A stretch of 64,000 nucleotides of DNA from Holophagales bacterium (GTDB taxonomy: Bacteria; Acidobacteriota; Thermoanaerobaculia; Multivoradales; Multivoraceae), in NCBI GenBank assembly GCA_009843505.1, contig VYDI01000009.1, positions 1 to 64,000 on the forward strand. The letters run 5' to 3'. The notes under the pieces are model-generated. The model saw nothing but the letters and a program-made list of their open reading frames with translations. It made no database searches and had not been told where the DNA came from. A program made the position numbers and the translations under genes. The number at the start of each line of letters is the position of its first letter. Within the stretch, counting starts at the first letter, position 1. Positions 9,259-17,581 of this stretch are shown piece after piece.

Positions 9259-9431
9259 GCCTGCCGGGGCCAGGGAAGGGGCTCCTAGCGGCCGCTCGCG
9301 CTTGATTGGTGGATGGGAGGTCGGCGCTCGCTTCGGTCGGCTGCGCTGCGGTGGGTCGTCGGTTGAGGGGACGATCTCGGGAGACGCTTGCCTCCAGCCC
9401 GCTGGGAGCCCCTTCCCTGGCCCCGGCAGGC
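9259..9431. mobile_element. MITE-like element, copy A
   Basis: A 173-bp non-coding element in the 407-nt gap between two converging genes. Its ends are near-perfect inverted repeats: the 27 outermost bases (GCCTGCCGGGGCCAGGGAAG plus 7 more) match exactly and 32 of 33 match overall (9259-9291 with 9399-9431). The interior (9317-9364) is 44/48 identical to the reverse strand of a second element at 28409-28456. There is no transposase and no clear target duplication. The same family is at 28339-28517. Confidence 0.75.
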
Positions 9432-9494
9432 TGGAAGTCGTCGTTGGCTAGGGAGCGGCCTCCAGACTACGCCGTCGCGCATGGATACTGGCCG

Positions 9495-9528
9495 CACACT
9501 GGGTGCGCCGGCGTCCCCGCCGGCTTCC
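9495..9528. repeat. 34-bp direct repeat, copy 2
   Basis: Second copy of the repeat at 9212-9245, on the other side of the MITE-like element. It is followed by another GC-rich hairpin (GCCGGCCGCCAGGCCGGC near 9539). Confidence 0.8.
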
Positions 9529-9590
9529 GAAGAAAACGCGCCGGCCGCCAGGCCGGCACCGCTTCGGCGAGAGTTAGGTGACCTGCTCCC

Positions 9591-11024
9591 CTACTCGAGC
9601 GAGCGGGCGCGATCGCGGAGCATCGAGTAGGCCTCGGTGCGCGAGAGGCTGCCGCCGATCCGGAGTGAGTGGGAGCTGCTCCAGGCCTCGTCGGCCGCGG
9701 TCTCGACGTAGGTCAGGATGTTCCCGTTCTCCCAGACCACGATCGCTCCGGTGCCGTTGGGCGAAACCAGGATCGTTGGCTCGCCCTCGCCGATCGTGGG
9801 TGCGATCCGCTCCGACCTGACCTGCAACCGGGCGAGGTGCTGGACGTAGCCGTCGCCTAACTCTTGGGCGGCCGCTAGGAGCACGTGGCCGTCATCGCTT
9901 CCGACGCCTTCGAGGAGATCGCCTTCCTGGGCTCGGGCGCCAACGAGGACGATGTGGTGCCGAGCGTTGCTCGTCACGCTCGTCAGGCCGCCCTCGTCGC
10001 AGAGGCTCCTGGCTTCGGCTATCAGGTGATCCCTCACGTCGTCCGCGATAGGTGCAAGGACGCGGCTACGAATGCGACGGCCTACGAGTACGATGTGGTG
10101 TCTCGCTGCCGAAGCGACGGAGGTGATCGCATCCGAGCCTTCCGTCTCGACTCGCGAACACAGGTTGGAGGAGTCGAGGTGGTCCGCCAAGCTGTCGGCG
10201 AGTTCCGCGAGTTCGGTTGCGGGCGTGGAGAGCTCTAGCTGGACCAACGCCCCAGTGCCACTGTCGGCGAAGCCGATAACAACCGCGTTCGGTTCAGAAG
10301 CCGCGTCGACGGTCGGTGCGGTGAGCAGCTTCGTCGCCACCTCACTGGTGAATGGATCGTCAACCAGCGACTGTGACACGTAGTCGTTCAATCGGTGGAC
10401 TCGGCGCCAAGTGGAAGCCAACCCGCCGTCGATCAAAACGACCGGCGCGTACATGACCTTCTCGCCGTCCGTCGTTTCCTCCGACCAGACGACGTGGAGG
10501 ACGGTTCGCGTGCTCGACTCGCCGGCAGTTCCGCCTGCCAGCTCGAAGCGGTCGTGGGTGACGGCGAGGCGCGGGGCAGACTTCTCGCTGTAGATGTTGC
10601 CGGAGACCTCAATCGTCTCGGACCAGATGCTGCCATCGAAGGACGCAAGGTTGATGCGGGTCAGGGTCGAGGCGTTGCTGCTCGACCAGACGACATAGAG
10701 CCTGTCGGTGGCCGCGTCGAAGAAAAGAGACGGCGTACGGTCGCTGTCGTCCGACTCGCTGCCGGGGACTAGGTGGTACTCGACCGTGCCCGATCCACGA
10801 CGAGCCTCAAGCCGTAGAACGTCGGCGGCTGCAGAAGCCTGGCTACCGTCCGGGAAGAGGTCGCCGTAGGTCCCTGTGCTGACCTGATAAACATCACCGC
10901 CCTTACCCAACACGGGCGCACTGCCAGCGGCATAGGCTGCGCCACCGCCTAGCAGCAAAGCGAGCGTCGCAAATGCTGCTATGCGTTGCGACGGGGCCCG
11001 GAACTTGGAGAGCACGCCCTTCAT
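9591..11024 (-). CDS. Exported protein of unknown function with ARHHIV motif repeats
   Basis: A 477-aa product starting at ATG 11024, which overlaps the stop of the upstream TPR gene (ATGA) and is followed by a signal peptide (IAAFATLALLLGGGAAYAAG). A longer in-frame start at 11063 is less likely. The N-terminal half has strand-turn segments such as LYVVWSSSNAS, LHVVWSEET and a later AIVVWENGN, recalling BNR/sialidase-like propellers, but I cannot assign a family. Two internal copies of a short motif, TSVASAARHHIVLVG and TSVTSNARHHIVLVG, are spaced by about 46 residues. The same motif occurs in the small secreted protein at 12239-12592. Function unknown. Confidence 0.6.
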   Translation of the reverse strand: MKGVLSKFRAPSQRIAAFATLALLLGGGAAYAAGSAPVLGKGGDVYQVSTGTYGDLFPDGSQASAAADVLRLEARRGSGTVEYHLVPGSESDDSDRTPSLFFDAATDRLYVVWSSSNASTLTRINLASFDGSIWSETIEVSGNIYSEKSAPRLAVTHDRFELAGGTAGESSTRTVLHVVWSEETTDGEKVMYAPVVLIDGGLASTWRRVHRLNDYVSQSLVDDPFTSEVATKLLTAPTVDAASEPNAVVIGFADSGTGALVQLELSTPATELAELADSLADHLDSSNLCSRVETEGSDAITSVASAARHHIVLVGRRIRSRVLAPIADDVRDHLIAEARSLCDEGGLTSVTSNARHHIVLVGARAQEGDLLEGVGSDDGHVLLAAAQELGDGYVQHLARLQVRSERIAPTIGEGEPTILVSPNGTGAIVVWENGNILTYVETAADEAWSSSHSLRIGGSLSRTEAYSMLRDRARSLE

Positions 11025-12043
11025 CACGCCCTCAAGTTCACTACTTGGCGGAGATCGACGCACACAAGCACGTCGGTCAAGCCGGTTTGTTGGGGATAGA
11101 AGCGCCGCTCAAGGTCGCTGAAGGACTCTCGTGCCGCCTTGGTATCGCCTTCCAACATAGCTGCTTGCCCGAGCAAGTACAGGCAGTTCTTGACCATGTC
11201 GAGGTCGTCGACGCGTGTGGCGAACTCAAGGGCGGTTGCCGCGTGCCGTTTGGCGGAGGCTGTGCGTCTGAGTTCCAGGTGAGCGAAGCAAAGATCAAGG
11301 TGCGAGAGAGCGACATCCCACTCAGATCGCTCTCTCCTGAACGTACGCAGGCTTCGGTACAGGAGCTTTAGTCCTTCCCGGAATCGGGCACGGCGAGAAG
11401 TACCGGATCCTGCTGCTTGGACTACGAGACAGTAACCGAGATTACCTTCGGCCGAAGCCGTCCAAGTTGGTGAAGCATCCTCCGACAAGCGGAGCGCGAT
11501 TCGGTAGCACGCCGCAGCGTCAGCTTCTCTACCCTCGGCCACCAAGAGGTTTCCCATGAGATTCTGCGCCAGACCCTTTAGCCCCGCGCGCTCGACGTAC
11601 TCAGCGCGATCGCGGAACAGCCGTGCGTAGAAGAGCGCCTTCTTGACCTCGCCCTCCAACTCATGAGCGCGCGCCAAGGTATAGGCGGCCAGACAGCAGT
11701 TGTGGTCTACCGCGCTACCAAGCAGGATCTTGCGGAGTTCCGGCATCACCTCGGCGCCATTGCCGAGTTCCGTCTCCGCAGCGCCCCAGCCGCAGAGCGC
11801 TTCGTCGGCGAGGTCGGCCTCCCCGGCGGCGGTTGCTATCTCGACGGCTCGCTGGTATACGGTGGCCGCTTCCCGATATGACCCCTTGGCAACGAACTTC
11901 CGAGCGCGATCCCTCAGCGTCTCGAAGTCCTCGATCTCGTCCACCGCATCCACCACACACCCCTCCAGCTCGGGCGCGGAAACGCGCTCCGGGAGAAATG
12001 CCGGCTCAGGCGACGAGCGGAAGGGAACAACCGTCGCGGTCAT
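11024..12043 (-). CDS. TPR-type helical repeat protein, unknown function
   Basis: A 339-aa protein from ATG 12043, with no signal peptide and so probably cytoplasmic. From about residue 45 on it is all helical repeats of TPR character, for example FVAKGSYREAATVYQRAVEIA, GNLLVAEGREADAAACYRIAL and LGQAAMLEGDTKAARESF. Its stop overlaps the start of the exported protein by 4 nt, so the two are translationally coupled. A role as a scaffold for a complex involving the neighbouring exported proteins is inference. Confidence 0.65.
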   Translation of the reverse strand: MTATVVPFRSSPEPAFLPERVSAPELEGCVVDAVDEIEDFETLRDRARKFVAKGSYREAATVYQRAVEIATAAGEADLADEALCGWGAAETELGNGAEVMPELRKILLGSAVDHNCCLAAYTLARAHELEGEVKKALFYARLFRDRAEYVERAGLKGLAQNLMGNLLVAEGREADAAACYRIALRLSEDASPTWTASAEGNLGYCLVVQAAGSGTSRRARFREGLKLLYRSLRTFRRERSEWDVALSHLDLCFAHLELRRTASAKRHAATALEFATRVDDLDMVKNCLYLLGQAAMLEGDTKAARESFSDLERRFYPQQTGLTDVLVCVDLRQVVNLRA

Positions 12044-12108
12044 TGCACGACCGATTCTAGTCCAAGGCGAGCCGTAAGTGTAGCCAGCGGACGGGCGCAG
12101 TAGCGAGA

Positions 12109-12140
12109 GGCGCCGCTTCCGGTTTCCCGGAAGCGACGCC
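12109..12140 (-). other. Stable hairpin between secreted-protein gene and TPR gene
   Basis: CGCTTCCGG pairs with CCGGAAGCG around a 4-nt loop, and the stem extends by GGCG/CGCC after one mismatch. It lies in the 195-nt gap upstream of the TPR gene. No T-run follows on the minus strand, so it may be an mRNA processing or partial termination element. Confidence 0.5.
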
Positions 12141-12238
12141 CCAAGGAATCGTTCGCGATCCAACGTCCCGGACGGTTGAGGCCTCGCGGCCTGTTCCGCC
12201 TTCGGGACGGAGCACTCACGATTCGCGCCATGCGAACC

Positions 12239-12592
12239 TCAGAACGCCAGGCGGAGAAGCCCGGCTACTGCCGTTCTCACTGCCCCGGACGGCACCTTCG
12301 AGACCGCCCGGCTCACGATCTGAGTCAGAGTCCCGCGGTCCCGCGGAGGCGACGCGTAACGCGTTGTGCGATCGCCGGTGTCCGAGTCCTGGTCGCCCGT
12401 TCGCCCGAAGACGACGATGTGGATCCGCGCGTCGCTGGTGACGGAGGTTGGCGGCGGGGCCTTGGCGCCGAAGACGACGATGTGGATCCGCGCGTTGGTG
12501 GTGCCAACGTCCGGGCCGTCGCCTCCGCTCGCGAAGGCGAGCGACGGAATGGTCGCCAAGACGAGTGCGATGGCGATGTGCTTCAACTTCAA
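12239..12592 (-). CDS. Small secreted protein with duplicated ARIHIVVFG motif
   Basis: A 117-aa protein with a clear signal peptide (AIALVLATIPSLAFASGG). The start is TTG 12592, preceded by GGGAGG at good spacing. Two tandem 21-residue units each carry the motif: TTNARIHIVVFGAK and TSDARIHIVVFGRT. They are encoded with a 28-bp exact DNA repeat. A basic, Ala/Val-rich C-terminus follows. The motif recurs as ARHHIVLVG in the exported protein two genes downstream. No known family recognised. Confidence 0.6.
   Translation of the reverse strand: MKLKHIAIALVLATIPSLAFASGGDGPDVGTTNARIHIVVFGAKAPPPTSVTSDARIHIVVFGRTGDQDSDTGDRTTRYASPPRDRGTLTQIVSRAVSKVPSGAVRTAVAGLLRLAF
12405..12495 (-). repeat. Two 28-bp exact repeats, 63 bp apart, inside the small secreted protein gene
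   Basis: The segment CCGAAGACGACGATGTGGAT plus 8 bases occurs at 12405-12432 and 12468-12495. The 63-bp period equals 21 codons, so it is an in-frame duplication of one protein unit. Confidence 0.9.
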
Positions 12593-12748
12593 GGGGCTAC
12601 CCTCCCTTGGTCCGACGGTCGTGACAACGCCGGAGTGGTTGTTCCAGCCTTTGCCGCCGGTTCGGGAACGGATCCCGGTCCGACGACTGCCACGGGCTGA
12701 TTTGTGAGCGTCGACCCTAGTGGGGTTCGGCCGAGAGTGTCAAGATCC

Positions 12749-13953
12749 TGTAGCGGCTCAGTACATATGAGACTCGGAGGTCATCAAGCCGCTGTGGATT
12801 GGAGATACTGCCACGGCGTGAGTCCTCCGAGTGCCTGGTGTGGTCTTTGTCGGTTGTAGTGGTGGTTGAAGTCGTCGAGGCAGCGGTTGAGGGGTTCGAT
12901 CCGATGGGGCAGTTGGTAGGAGCCGTAGAACTCGTGTCGGTAGGTGGCCTGGAGGCGCTCGACGCGTCCGTTGAGCTGCGGCGATCGCGGCGGCAGGACG
13001 CAGAGTTCGATGTCCCGTTCCTCGCAGGCCTGTTCGAAGTCGGCCATGAACTCACTGCCGCCGTCGACCTGGATCGCCCGTACCTCGAACGGCGCTTGCT
13101 CGGTCAGGCGGTCGAGGAAGCGCTTGGCGGAGGTGGCGGTGGCTCGACTGGCGGCCGTGCCCTGGCCCCACCTCGAGCAGCGGTCTATGGCGGTGAACTG
13201 CTTGACGGTGTGGTTGCTGGGAAACCAGATCGAGAGAGTGTCGATCTGCACCGCGTCGCCCGGTCTGTTGGCCTTGAGGGCTCCTTTGAGGCGTTTGACC
13301 CGCCTCGTCTGCCGCTGGCGCCGCTTGCGCGCTGCGGCGGTGAAGCACAAGACGGGCCGGGCGCGGCCGCAAGCCACCAGGTGGGCCAGGATGCGGCCGA
13401 CGGTCGCGTCCGAGATCGGGACGGCGCAACTGTCGTCCCGGACCGGATGACGCAGCAGATGGCCGATCCTCCGCCTGCCCCAGGCCGGGTACTGGCATCT
13501 GAAGGCTGCGACGGCGCTCTCCTGGGCTCTCGTCCACTGCCGCTGCCGCACCTGCCGAGGCCGCCTCGAGCGCGGCTCCGGGCTGCGGCGCCACCGGTAG
13601 AGCGTCGCCCTCGACACCCCCACCGCGGCGGCCGCTTCCTGGGACGACAGGCCCATCGCCATCGCCCGTCTCCAGCGCCGGACCAGCTCGACGCGCTCGT
13701 TGATCGTCGCCGCGACCGCCTCGGATCGACTGCTCAACGTAGCCGCGGTGCGTGCGCCCCGGCTAATCTCGCGGGGCAGGACTCGTACCTGCATGGGGGA
13801 TCTCCTTTCTGGGTTGGCCAAACCGCAGCTTGGAGATCCCCCTTCGTCGTTTCAACCGACGACGCCAAGCTGTGGAAAACGCTCCGCGTTTCCCACAGCC
13901 GACTACGACGACTGCTTCAGTCGACCTGTCTCACATCTGTCTGAACCACTACA
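12749..13953 (-). mobile_element. IS481-type insertion sequence, 1205 bp
   Basis: The ends are TG...CA with imperfect inverted repeats of about 30 bp: TGTAGCGGCTCAG at 12749 and, on the other strand, TGTAGTGGTTCAG ending at 13953, both followed by TGAGAC further in. The bases GATCC directly flank both sides (12744-12748 and 13954-13958), a 5-bp target duplication. It encodes one DDE transposase. It lies about 150 nt upstream of the small secreted protein gene, on its promoter side. Confidence 0.88.
12784..13794 (-). CDS. IS481-family transposase
   Basis: A 336-aa protein with an N-terminal helix-turn-helix (SSQEAAAAVGVSRATLYRWRR, about residues 48-68) and a retroviral-type integrase core. 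The DDE residues are visible in QIDTLSIW, QVDGGSEF and LNGRVERLQ, and the C-terminal YNRQRPHQALGGLTP is typical of the family. The start at 13794 is chosen because AAGGAG lies 8-12 nt upstream; a longer in-frame start at 13821 lacks one. The frame is intact, so the IS may be active. Confidence 0.92.
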   Translation of the reverse strand: MQVRVLPREISRGARTAATLSSRSEAVAATINERVELVRRWRRAMAMGLSSQEAAAAVGVSRATLYRWRRSPEPRSRRPRQVRQRQWTRAQESAVAAFRCQYPAWGRRRIGHLLRHPVRDDSCAVPISDATVGRILAHLVACGRARPVLCFTAAARKRRQRQTRRVKRLKGALKANRPGDAVQIDTLSIWFPSNHTVKQFTAIDRCSRWGQGTAASRATATSAKRFLDRLTEQAPFEVRAIQVDGGSEFMADFEQACEERDIELCVLPPRSPQLNGRVERLQATYRHEFYGSYQLPHRIEPLNRCLDDFNHHYNRQRPHQALGGLTPWQYLQSTAA

Positions 13954-13958
13954 GATCC

Positions 13959-14359
13959 ACTCGACTGGAGCCCGGACGTGGCCTTGTTTCCGCAGTACCC
14001 GACGGTCCTGCTGCGTGCTACGCTCTGCCTGCCCCGAGAGCCATGTTGACAGCAACTGAACCGGGTCGTCCGCCAGCGAGCGGTAGTACCCCCAGCAGCT
14101 GTCGCGGGTTCGCCCATCGGTCCCGCCTGAGTGACTCGTGGCGCCGTTTGGACCGAGTCGCCTCGAGTGTTTCGCCGGCACAGAAGAACGAGCTTAGGGC
14201 GGCGAGCCGGTCGTGGCTGTCGCTGGACAATCCGCAGGAACGTCTAGCGGCAAGTCACTGCTACCCCCGGCTCGCCGCCCGTCTAACCTGCGGATGATAG
14301 CCGAGGTCGTTCGAGGGACCGGCTGACGGGCGAACCGGCGCAGACCCGGCCACTCCGGC
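13959..14359. other. Intergenic region after the IS, no supported gene
   Basis: About 400 nt between the IS and the MutS-like gene. Only short minus-strand frames (70-92 codons) exist, with Arg/Ser-rich sequence and no family signal. The only structure I see is the nested inverted repeats at 14197-14295. Confidence 0.6.
14197..14295. repeat. Nested inverted repeats
   Basis: A perfect 14-bp inverted repeat (GGGCGGCGAGCCGG at 14197-14210, complement at 14267-14280) interlocks with a 9-bp pair (ATCCGCAGG at 14230-14238, complement at 14287-14295). It lies just 3' of the MutS-like gene on its strand and could be its terminator or a structured RNA. Confidence 0.6.
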
Positions 14360-16213
14360 CTACACGTCCAGGCCGACCTGGCGCATCAGATCGAGGGCGT
14401 TGCTGCGGGTCACTGTGCCCTCGCGAAGCTGGTAGTCGAAGTGGATCCTGCCGTCCTCCAGCTTGTCCTGGAAGTGGACGTTGCGGAGCCGCGACTCGGC
14501 CGGGTCCTCGGCGATGCTGGCCAGGGCCAGGTCGTGGGTGGTCACCAGGCCGATCGCCCCGCGGTCGAGCAGGCCGCGGATCAGGGCTTCGGCGCCCGCT
14601 CTCCGATCGTGGGAGTTGGTGCCGTGGAGGATCTCGTCGAGGAGAAACAGCACGGGCATGGGCTCGGCGGTCAGGTCGAGCACGGACTTGAGCTTCGTGA
14701 TCTCGGCATAGAACCTGGACTGGCCCTCGGCGAGGGAGTCGTGGAGCTGGATGGAGGAGCCGATGGCGAGCGGCGTCAGCCGCAGCGACCGCGCTCGCAC
14801 CGGCGCGCCGGCCAGGGCCAGCGCGACGTTCGTGCCGACGGTCCTGAGCAGCGTGCTCTTGCCGGACATGTTCGAGCCGCTGACGATGAGCGCCTGAGGC
14901 GCCGGCCCCGGCCCGGCATCCGCGGAGTCGGTCGCCAGGACGACGTCGTTCGATACGCACACCGGCTCCGGCAGCAGGGGATGGCCCAGGCCGTGTCCCA
15001 CGAACACGGCGCGGCGGTCGCCGCCCGGCGCGACCACGGTCGGGAAGATGTCCTCGGGGTGTTCGAACGCGTGGGAGGCGAGACTGGCCAGGGCTTCGAT
15101 CTCGGCGACCACGCGCAGCCACGTGCCTACCCGGCCGCCGTAACGGCGACGCCAGGAGTCGATCGCGTAAGCGACCTGGGGCGTCCAGAGCAGCAGCAGT
15201 CCGAAGGGGACGAAGAACGCGTTGCGCATCGAATCGAGCAGGTCGACGAGGCGCCGAAGGCGGCCGGCGCTGGTAGAGGCCGTCGTGCCATCCTCGTTCG
15301 TGAGTTCGGCCGCCAGTTCGACCAGGAGAGGACTCTCGAAGCGCTCGCGCTCGACGAGGTCCAGCAGGACGGCGAGCAGGTTCAGGTCCCTGCTCGCGCG
15401 GGCCACACCGACGACGGCAGTCGCTATACGCCGGCGGACGGAGAGACTCCAGAGGATCTCCAGGACCGCCGCGGCCAGGAAGGGTGACGGTCCCCAGCCC
15501 CACAGCAGCCATCCGGACAGGGTGAGCACATTGACGGCGGCGGCCAATGCCAGCAGCGTTCGGACCAGCACGCTGCCCTGACTGCCGGGCAGGCCGCCCG
15601 ACGTGTTCCGCTCCGCCCAGCCCGCCAGCGCCGCCGGATCGAGTTCGCTGCGCGCGGCAACACCCTGAACGGCGAGACGCTCGCGGAAACCGAGCCGGGG
15701 CGCCAGCTCCTTCACGGCGTTCTGCCGCCTTCGCACCACCTCGGGCGCTGCCGGAGCAAGCAACCAGGCCGCCAGAAGCTCGTCGCCGCCACGGGTGCGT
15801 GATCGGCTCAGCATCCGGAACAGGGAATCGGGGCCGAACAGGTCGAGGTCGTCCGCGTAGAGGTGTCCGGCGTGTTCGGCGGCCACGTGTGTACCTCCGT
15901 GGCCGCCCTGTCGCCAGTCGCCGTCCAACCGGGCGAGTGACTGACGGTAGAAGGTCCGGCTCCGTTCCAGCAGCGTGACGCGCCGCACGACCCTCTCGTG
16001 AACGACGACCAGCGCCAGAAAGAGCAGTGCCGGCGAGGCGGCCACGGGCAGGGGAAGCAGCTTCTCCTGGATCGACAGCCAGGCCAGGACCGCCAGGAGC
16101 AGCACGGCGGCCAGCCGCGACCAGGAGACTGTCCGCTCGATTCGCCGCGCTCGCTGCAGTTCCCCGTCGCGCTGCGCCGCGCGGCGTTCGCAGATCGAAC
16201 GCGGGTCCTTCAC
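14360..16213 (-). CDS. Membrane-anchored MutS-family ATPase
   Basis: A 617-aa protein. The C-terminal third is a MutS domain V ATPase: Walker A GSNMSGKST (about 446-454), Walker B LFLLDEILHGTNSHDR (about 521-536) and the TTHDLAL segment. The DNA-binding mismatch-recognition domain I is absent. Hydrophobic stretches at about 33-48, 57-74, 210-250 and 325-345 suggest a membrane anchor, which is not found in canonical MutS. The start is GTG 16213, 14 nt after the serine hydrolase stop, so the two are co-transcribed. Its job is unknown; DNA mismatch repair proper is unlikely. Confidence 0.8.
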   Translation of the reverse strand: MKDPRSICERRAAQRDGELQRARRIERTVSWSRLAAVLLLAVLAWLSIQEKLLPLPVAASPALLFLALVVVHERVVRRVTLLERSRTFYRQSLARLDGDWRQGGHGGTHVAAEHAGHLYADDLDLFGPDSLFRMLSRSRTRGGDELLAAWLLAPAAPEVVRRRQNAVKELAPRLGFRERLAVQGVAARSELDPAALAGWAERNTSGGLPGSQGSVLVRTLLALAAAVNVLTLSGWLLWGWGPSPFLAAAVLEILWSLSVRRRIATAVVGVARASRDLNLLAVLLDLVERERFESPLLVELAAELTNEDGTTASTSAGRLRRLVDLLDSMRNAFFVPFGLLLLWTPQVAYAIDSWRRRYGGRVGTWLRVVAEIEALASLASHAFEHPEDIFPTVVAPGGDRRAVFVGHGLGHPLLPEPVCVSNDVVLATDSADAGPGPAPQALIVSGSNMSGKSTLLRTVGTNVALALAGAPVRARSLRLTPLAIGSSIQLHDSLAEGQSRFYAEITKLKSVLDLTAEPMPVLFLLDEILHGTNSHDRRAGAEALIRGLLDRGAIGLVTTHDLALASIAEDPAESRLRNVHFQDKLEDGRIHFDYQLREGTVTRSNALDLMRQVGLDV

Positions 16214-16227
16214 CGTTCCGCCCGCGC

Positions 16228-17487
16228 TCAGGTCAGCGCCGGGTAGACGATCGACTTGAGCTGACCCCGGAAGTTGAAGGTGCCCGACATCCAGAACTGG
16301 ACCATGAAGATGACGATCAGGTCCTCCTTCGGGTCGATCCAGAAGGCCGTGCTCGCAGCGCCGCCCCAGCCGTACTCACCGACCGAGCCGATCGCCTGAG
16401 CGACCGCGAGGTCGAGGGTGACCGAGACGCCGAGACCGAAGCCGACCCCTTCGTAGGTCGTCTCGCTGAAGGAGCCGACCGCCAGCTCGGTCAGGTCGAG
16501 GCCGCCCGGCAGGTGGTTCATCGTCATGAGTTCCACCGTCTTGCGGCCGAGGATGCGCGTGTCCTCCAGCGTTCCGCCGCCCAACATCATCTGGCAGAAG
16601 CGGTAGTAGTCGTGCATCGTCGACACGAGTCCGCCGCCACCCGAGAAGAAGCTGACGTCGCCGGTGTAGTGGCTGGTCAGGGGATCGTCGAGCAGGACCA
16701 GCTTCTTGTTCCGGTCCCGCCGGTAGTTGGCGGCGAAGCGGTCAACCTTGGACGCGGGCACCGTGAAGCCGGTGTCGACCATGCCCAGGGGCCCGGTGAT
16801 GTGCTCCTGCAGGTACTCGTCGAACGGCTGGCCGGAGAAGACTTCGACCAGGTAGGCAAGCACGTCGGTGGCGACCGAGTAGTTCCAGGCGTCGCCGGGC
16901 GAGAACTCGAGCGGCAGGCCCGCGAGCTGCTCGATCATCTGCCGCAGGCTGCCGCCGGCCGGCGGGCCGCCTATGCCGAGCTCCCGGTACGCGGCATCGA
17001 CGTTCGTGCGCTCCATGAAGCCGTAGGTCAACCCCGACTGGTGCGTGAACAGGTCGCGGAACGTCATCGGGCGATCGACCGGCCGGGTGAGGAAGTTCGG
17101 GTGGTTCCCGCTCTCGAAGACCCTGAGATCGCGCCACTCGGGGATGAACTTCTGGACCGGGTCGTCGAGCTGGAAGTGGCCCTGTTCGTAGAGCTGCATC
17201 AGGGCGACCGAGGTGATCGGTTTGGTCATCGAGTAGATGCGAAAGATCGTGTCGGGCCGCATGGCGCGGTTCCGCTCGCGGTCCATCAGGCCCTGCGCCG
17301 AGAGGTAGGCCGGTTTGCCGCCGCGCGCGACGAGGGTGAGGCAGCCCGCGATCTTCTCCGGCTCCAGGTAGCGGCGCCGCAGATGATCGTCGATACGCGC
17401 CAACTGCGCAGCGTTCAGGCCGACCTCCTCGGGTCGCGCGAGGTCGAGTTCGGGGGGTGCTGAAACGAGAACGGGCCGAGCCGCCAT
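16228..17487 (-). CDS. Serine hydrolase of the beta-lactamase class C / EstB family
   Basis: A 419-aa protein. The catalytic S-x-x-K tetrad start is SMTK (residues 86-89), followed by the Y-x-S type second motif in WNYSVATDVLAY and a late GWGGAAST segment near the usual K-T-G position. The family covers esterases, D-aminopeptidases and beta-lactamase-like enzymes; the substrate is not predictable. ATG 17487 is preceded by GGAGG 7 nt away and is preferred over the longer frame. No signal peptide is visible from this start. It heads an operon with the MutS-like gene. Confidence 0.85.
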   Translation of the reverse strand: MAARPVLVSAPPELDLARPEEVGLNAAQLARIDDHLRRRYLEPEKIAGCLTLVARGGKPAYLSAQGLMDRERNRAMRPDTIFRIYSMTKPITSVALMQLYEQGHFQLDDPVQKFIPEWRDLRVFESGNHPNFLTRPVDRPMTFRDLFTHQSGLTYGFMERTNVDAAYRELGIGGPPAGGSLRQMIEQLAGLPLEFSPGDAWNYSVATDVLAYLVEVFSGQPFDEYLQEHITGPLGMVDTGFTVPASKVDRFAANYRRDRNKKLVLLDDPLTSHYTGDVSFFSGGGGLVSTMHDYYRFCQMMLGGGTLEDTRILGRKTVELMTMNHLPGGLDLTELAVGSFSETTYEGVGFGLGVSVTLDLAVAQAIGSVGEYGWGGAASTAFWIDPKEDLIVIFMVQFWMSGTFNFRGQLKSIVYPALT

Positions 17488-17566
17488 GGAGAGTCCTCCG
17501 CTTTGCTGGTCGTGCGAGTACGTACGGCGCGGCGATCTTTGCAGATGGCGAAACGGGCGCGGCGCA

Positions 17567-17572
17567 TACAAT
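17567..17572 (+). promoter_or_regulatory. Possible -10 element TACAAT, near-leaderless start of the Liv operon
   Basis: TACAAT ends 9 nt before GTG 17582, with no ribosome site between. A TTGCAG at 17539 is too far (22 nt) to be a normal -35. Confidence 0.35.
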
Positions 17573-17581
17573 CGCGCAGCC

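Noticed and set aside
9306..9581. Short + strand frame in the gap after the M23 gene, similar to a minus-strand frame at 28258-28449
   Set aside because: The similarity comes from the shared MITE interior; no ribosome site and no protein-like features.
13903..14230. Minus-strand frames of 70-92 codons beside the IS as a disrupted gene
   Set aside because: One runs across the IS end and neither continues on the far side of the insertion; no recognisable family.
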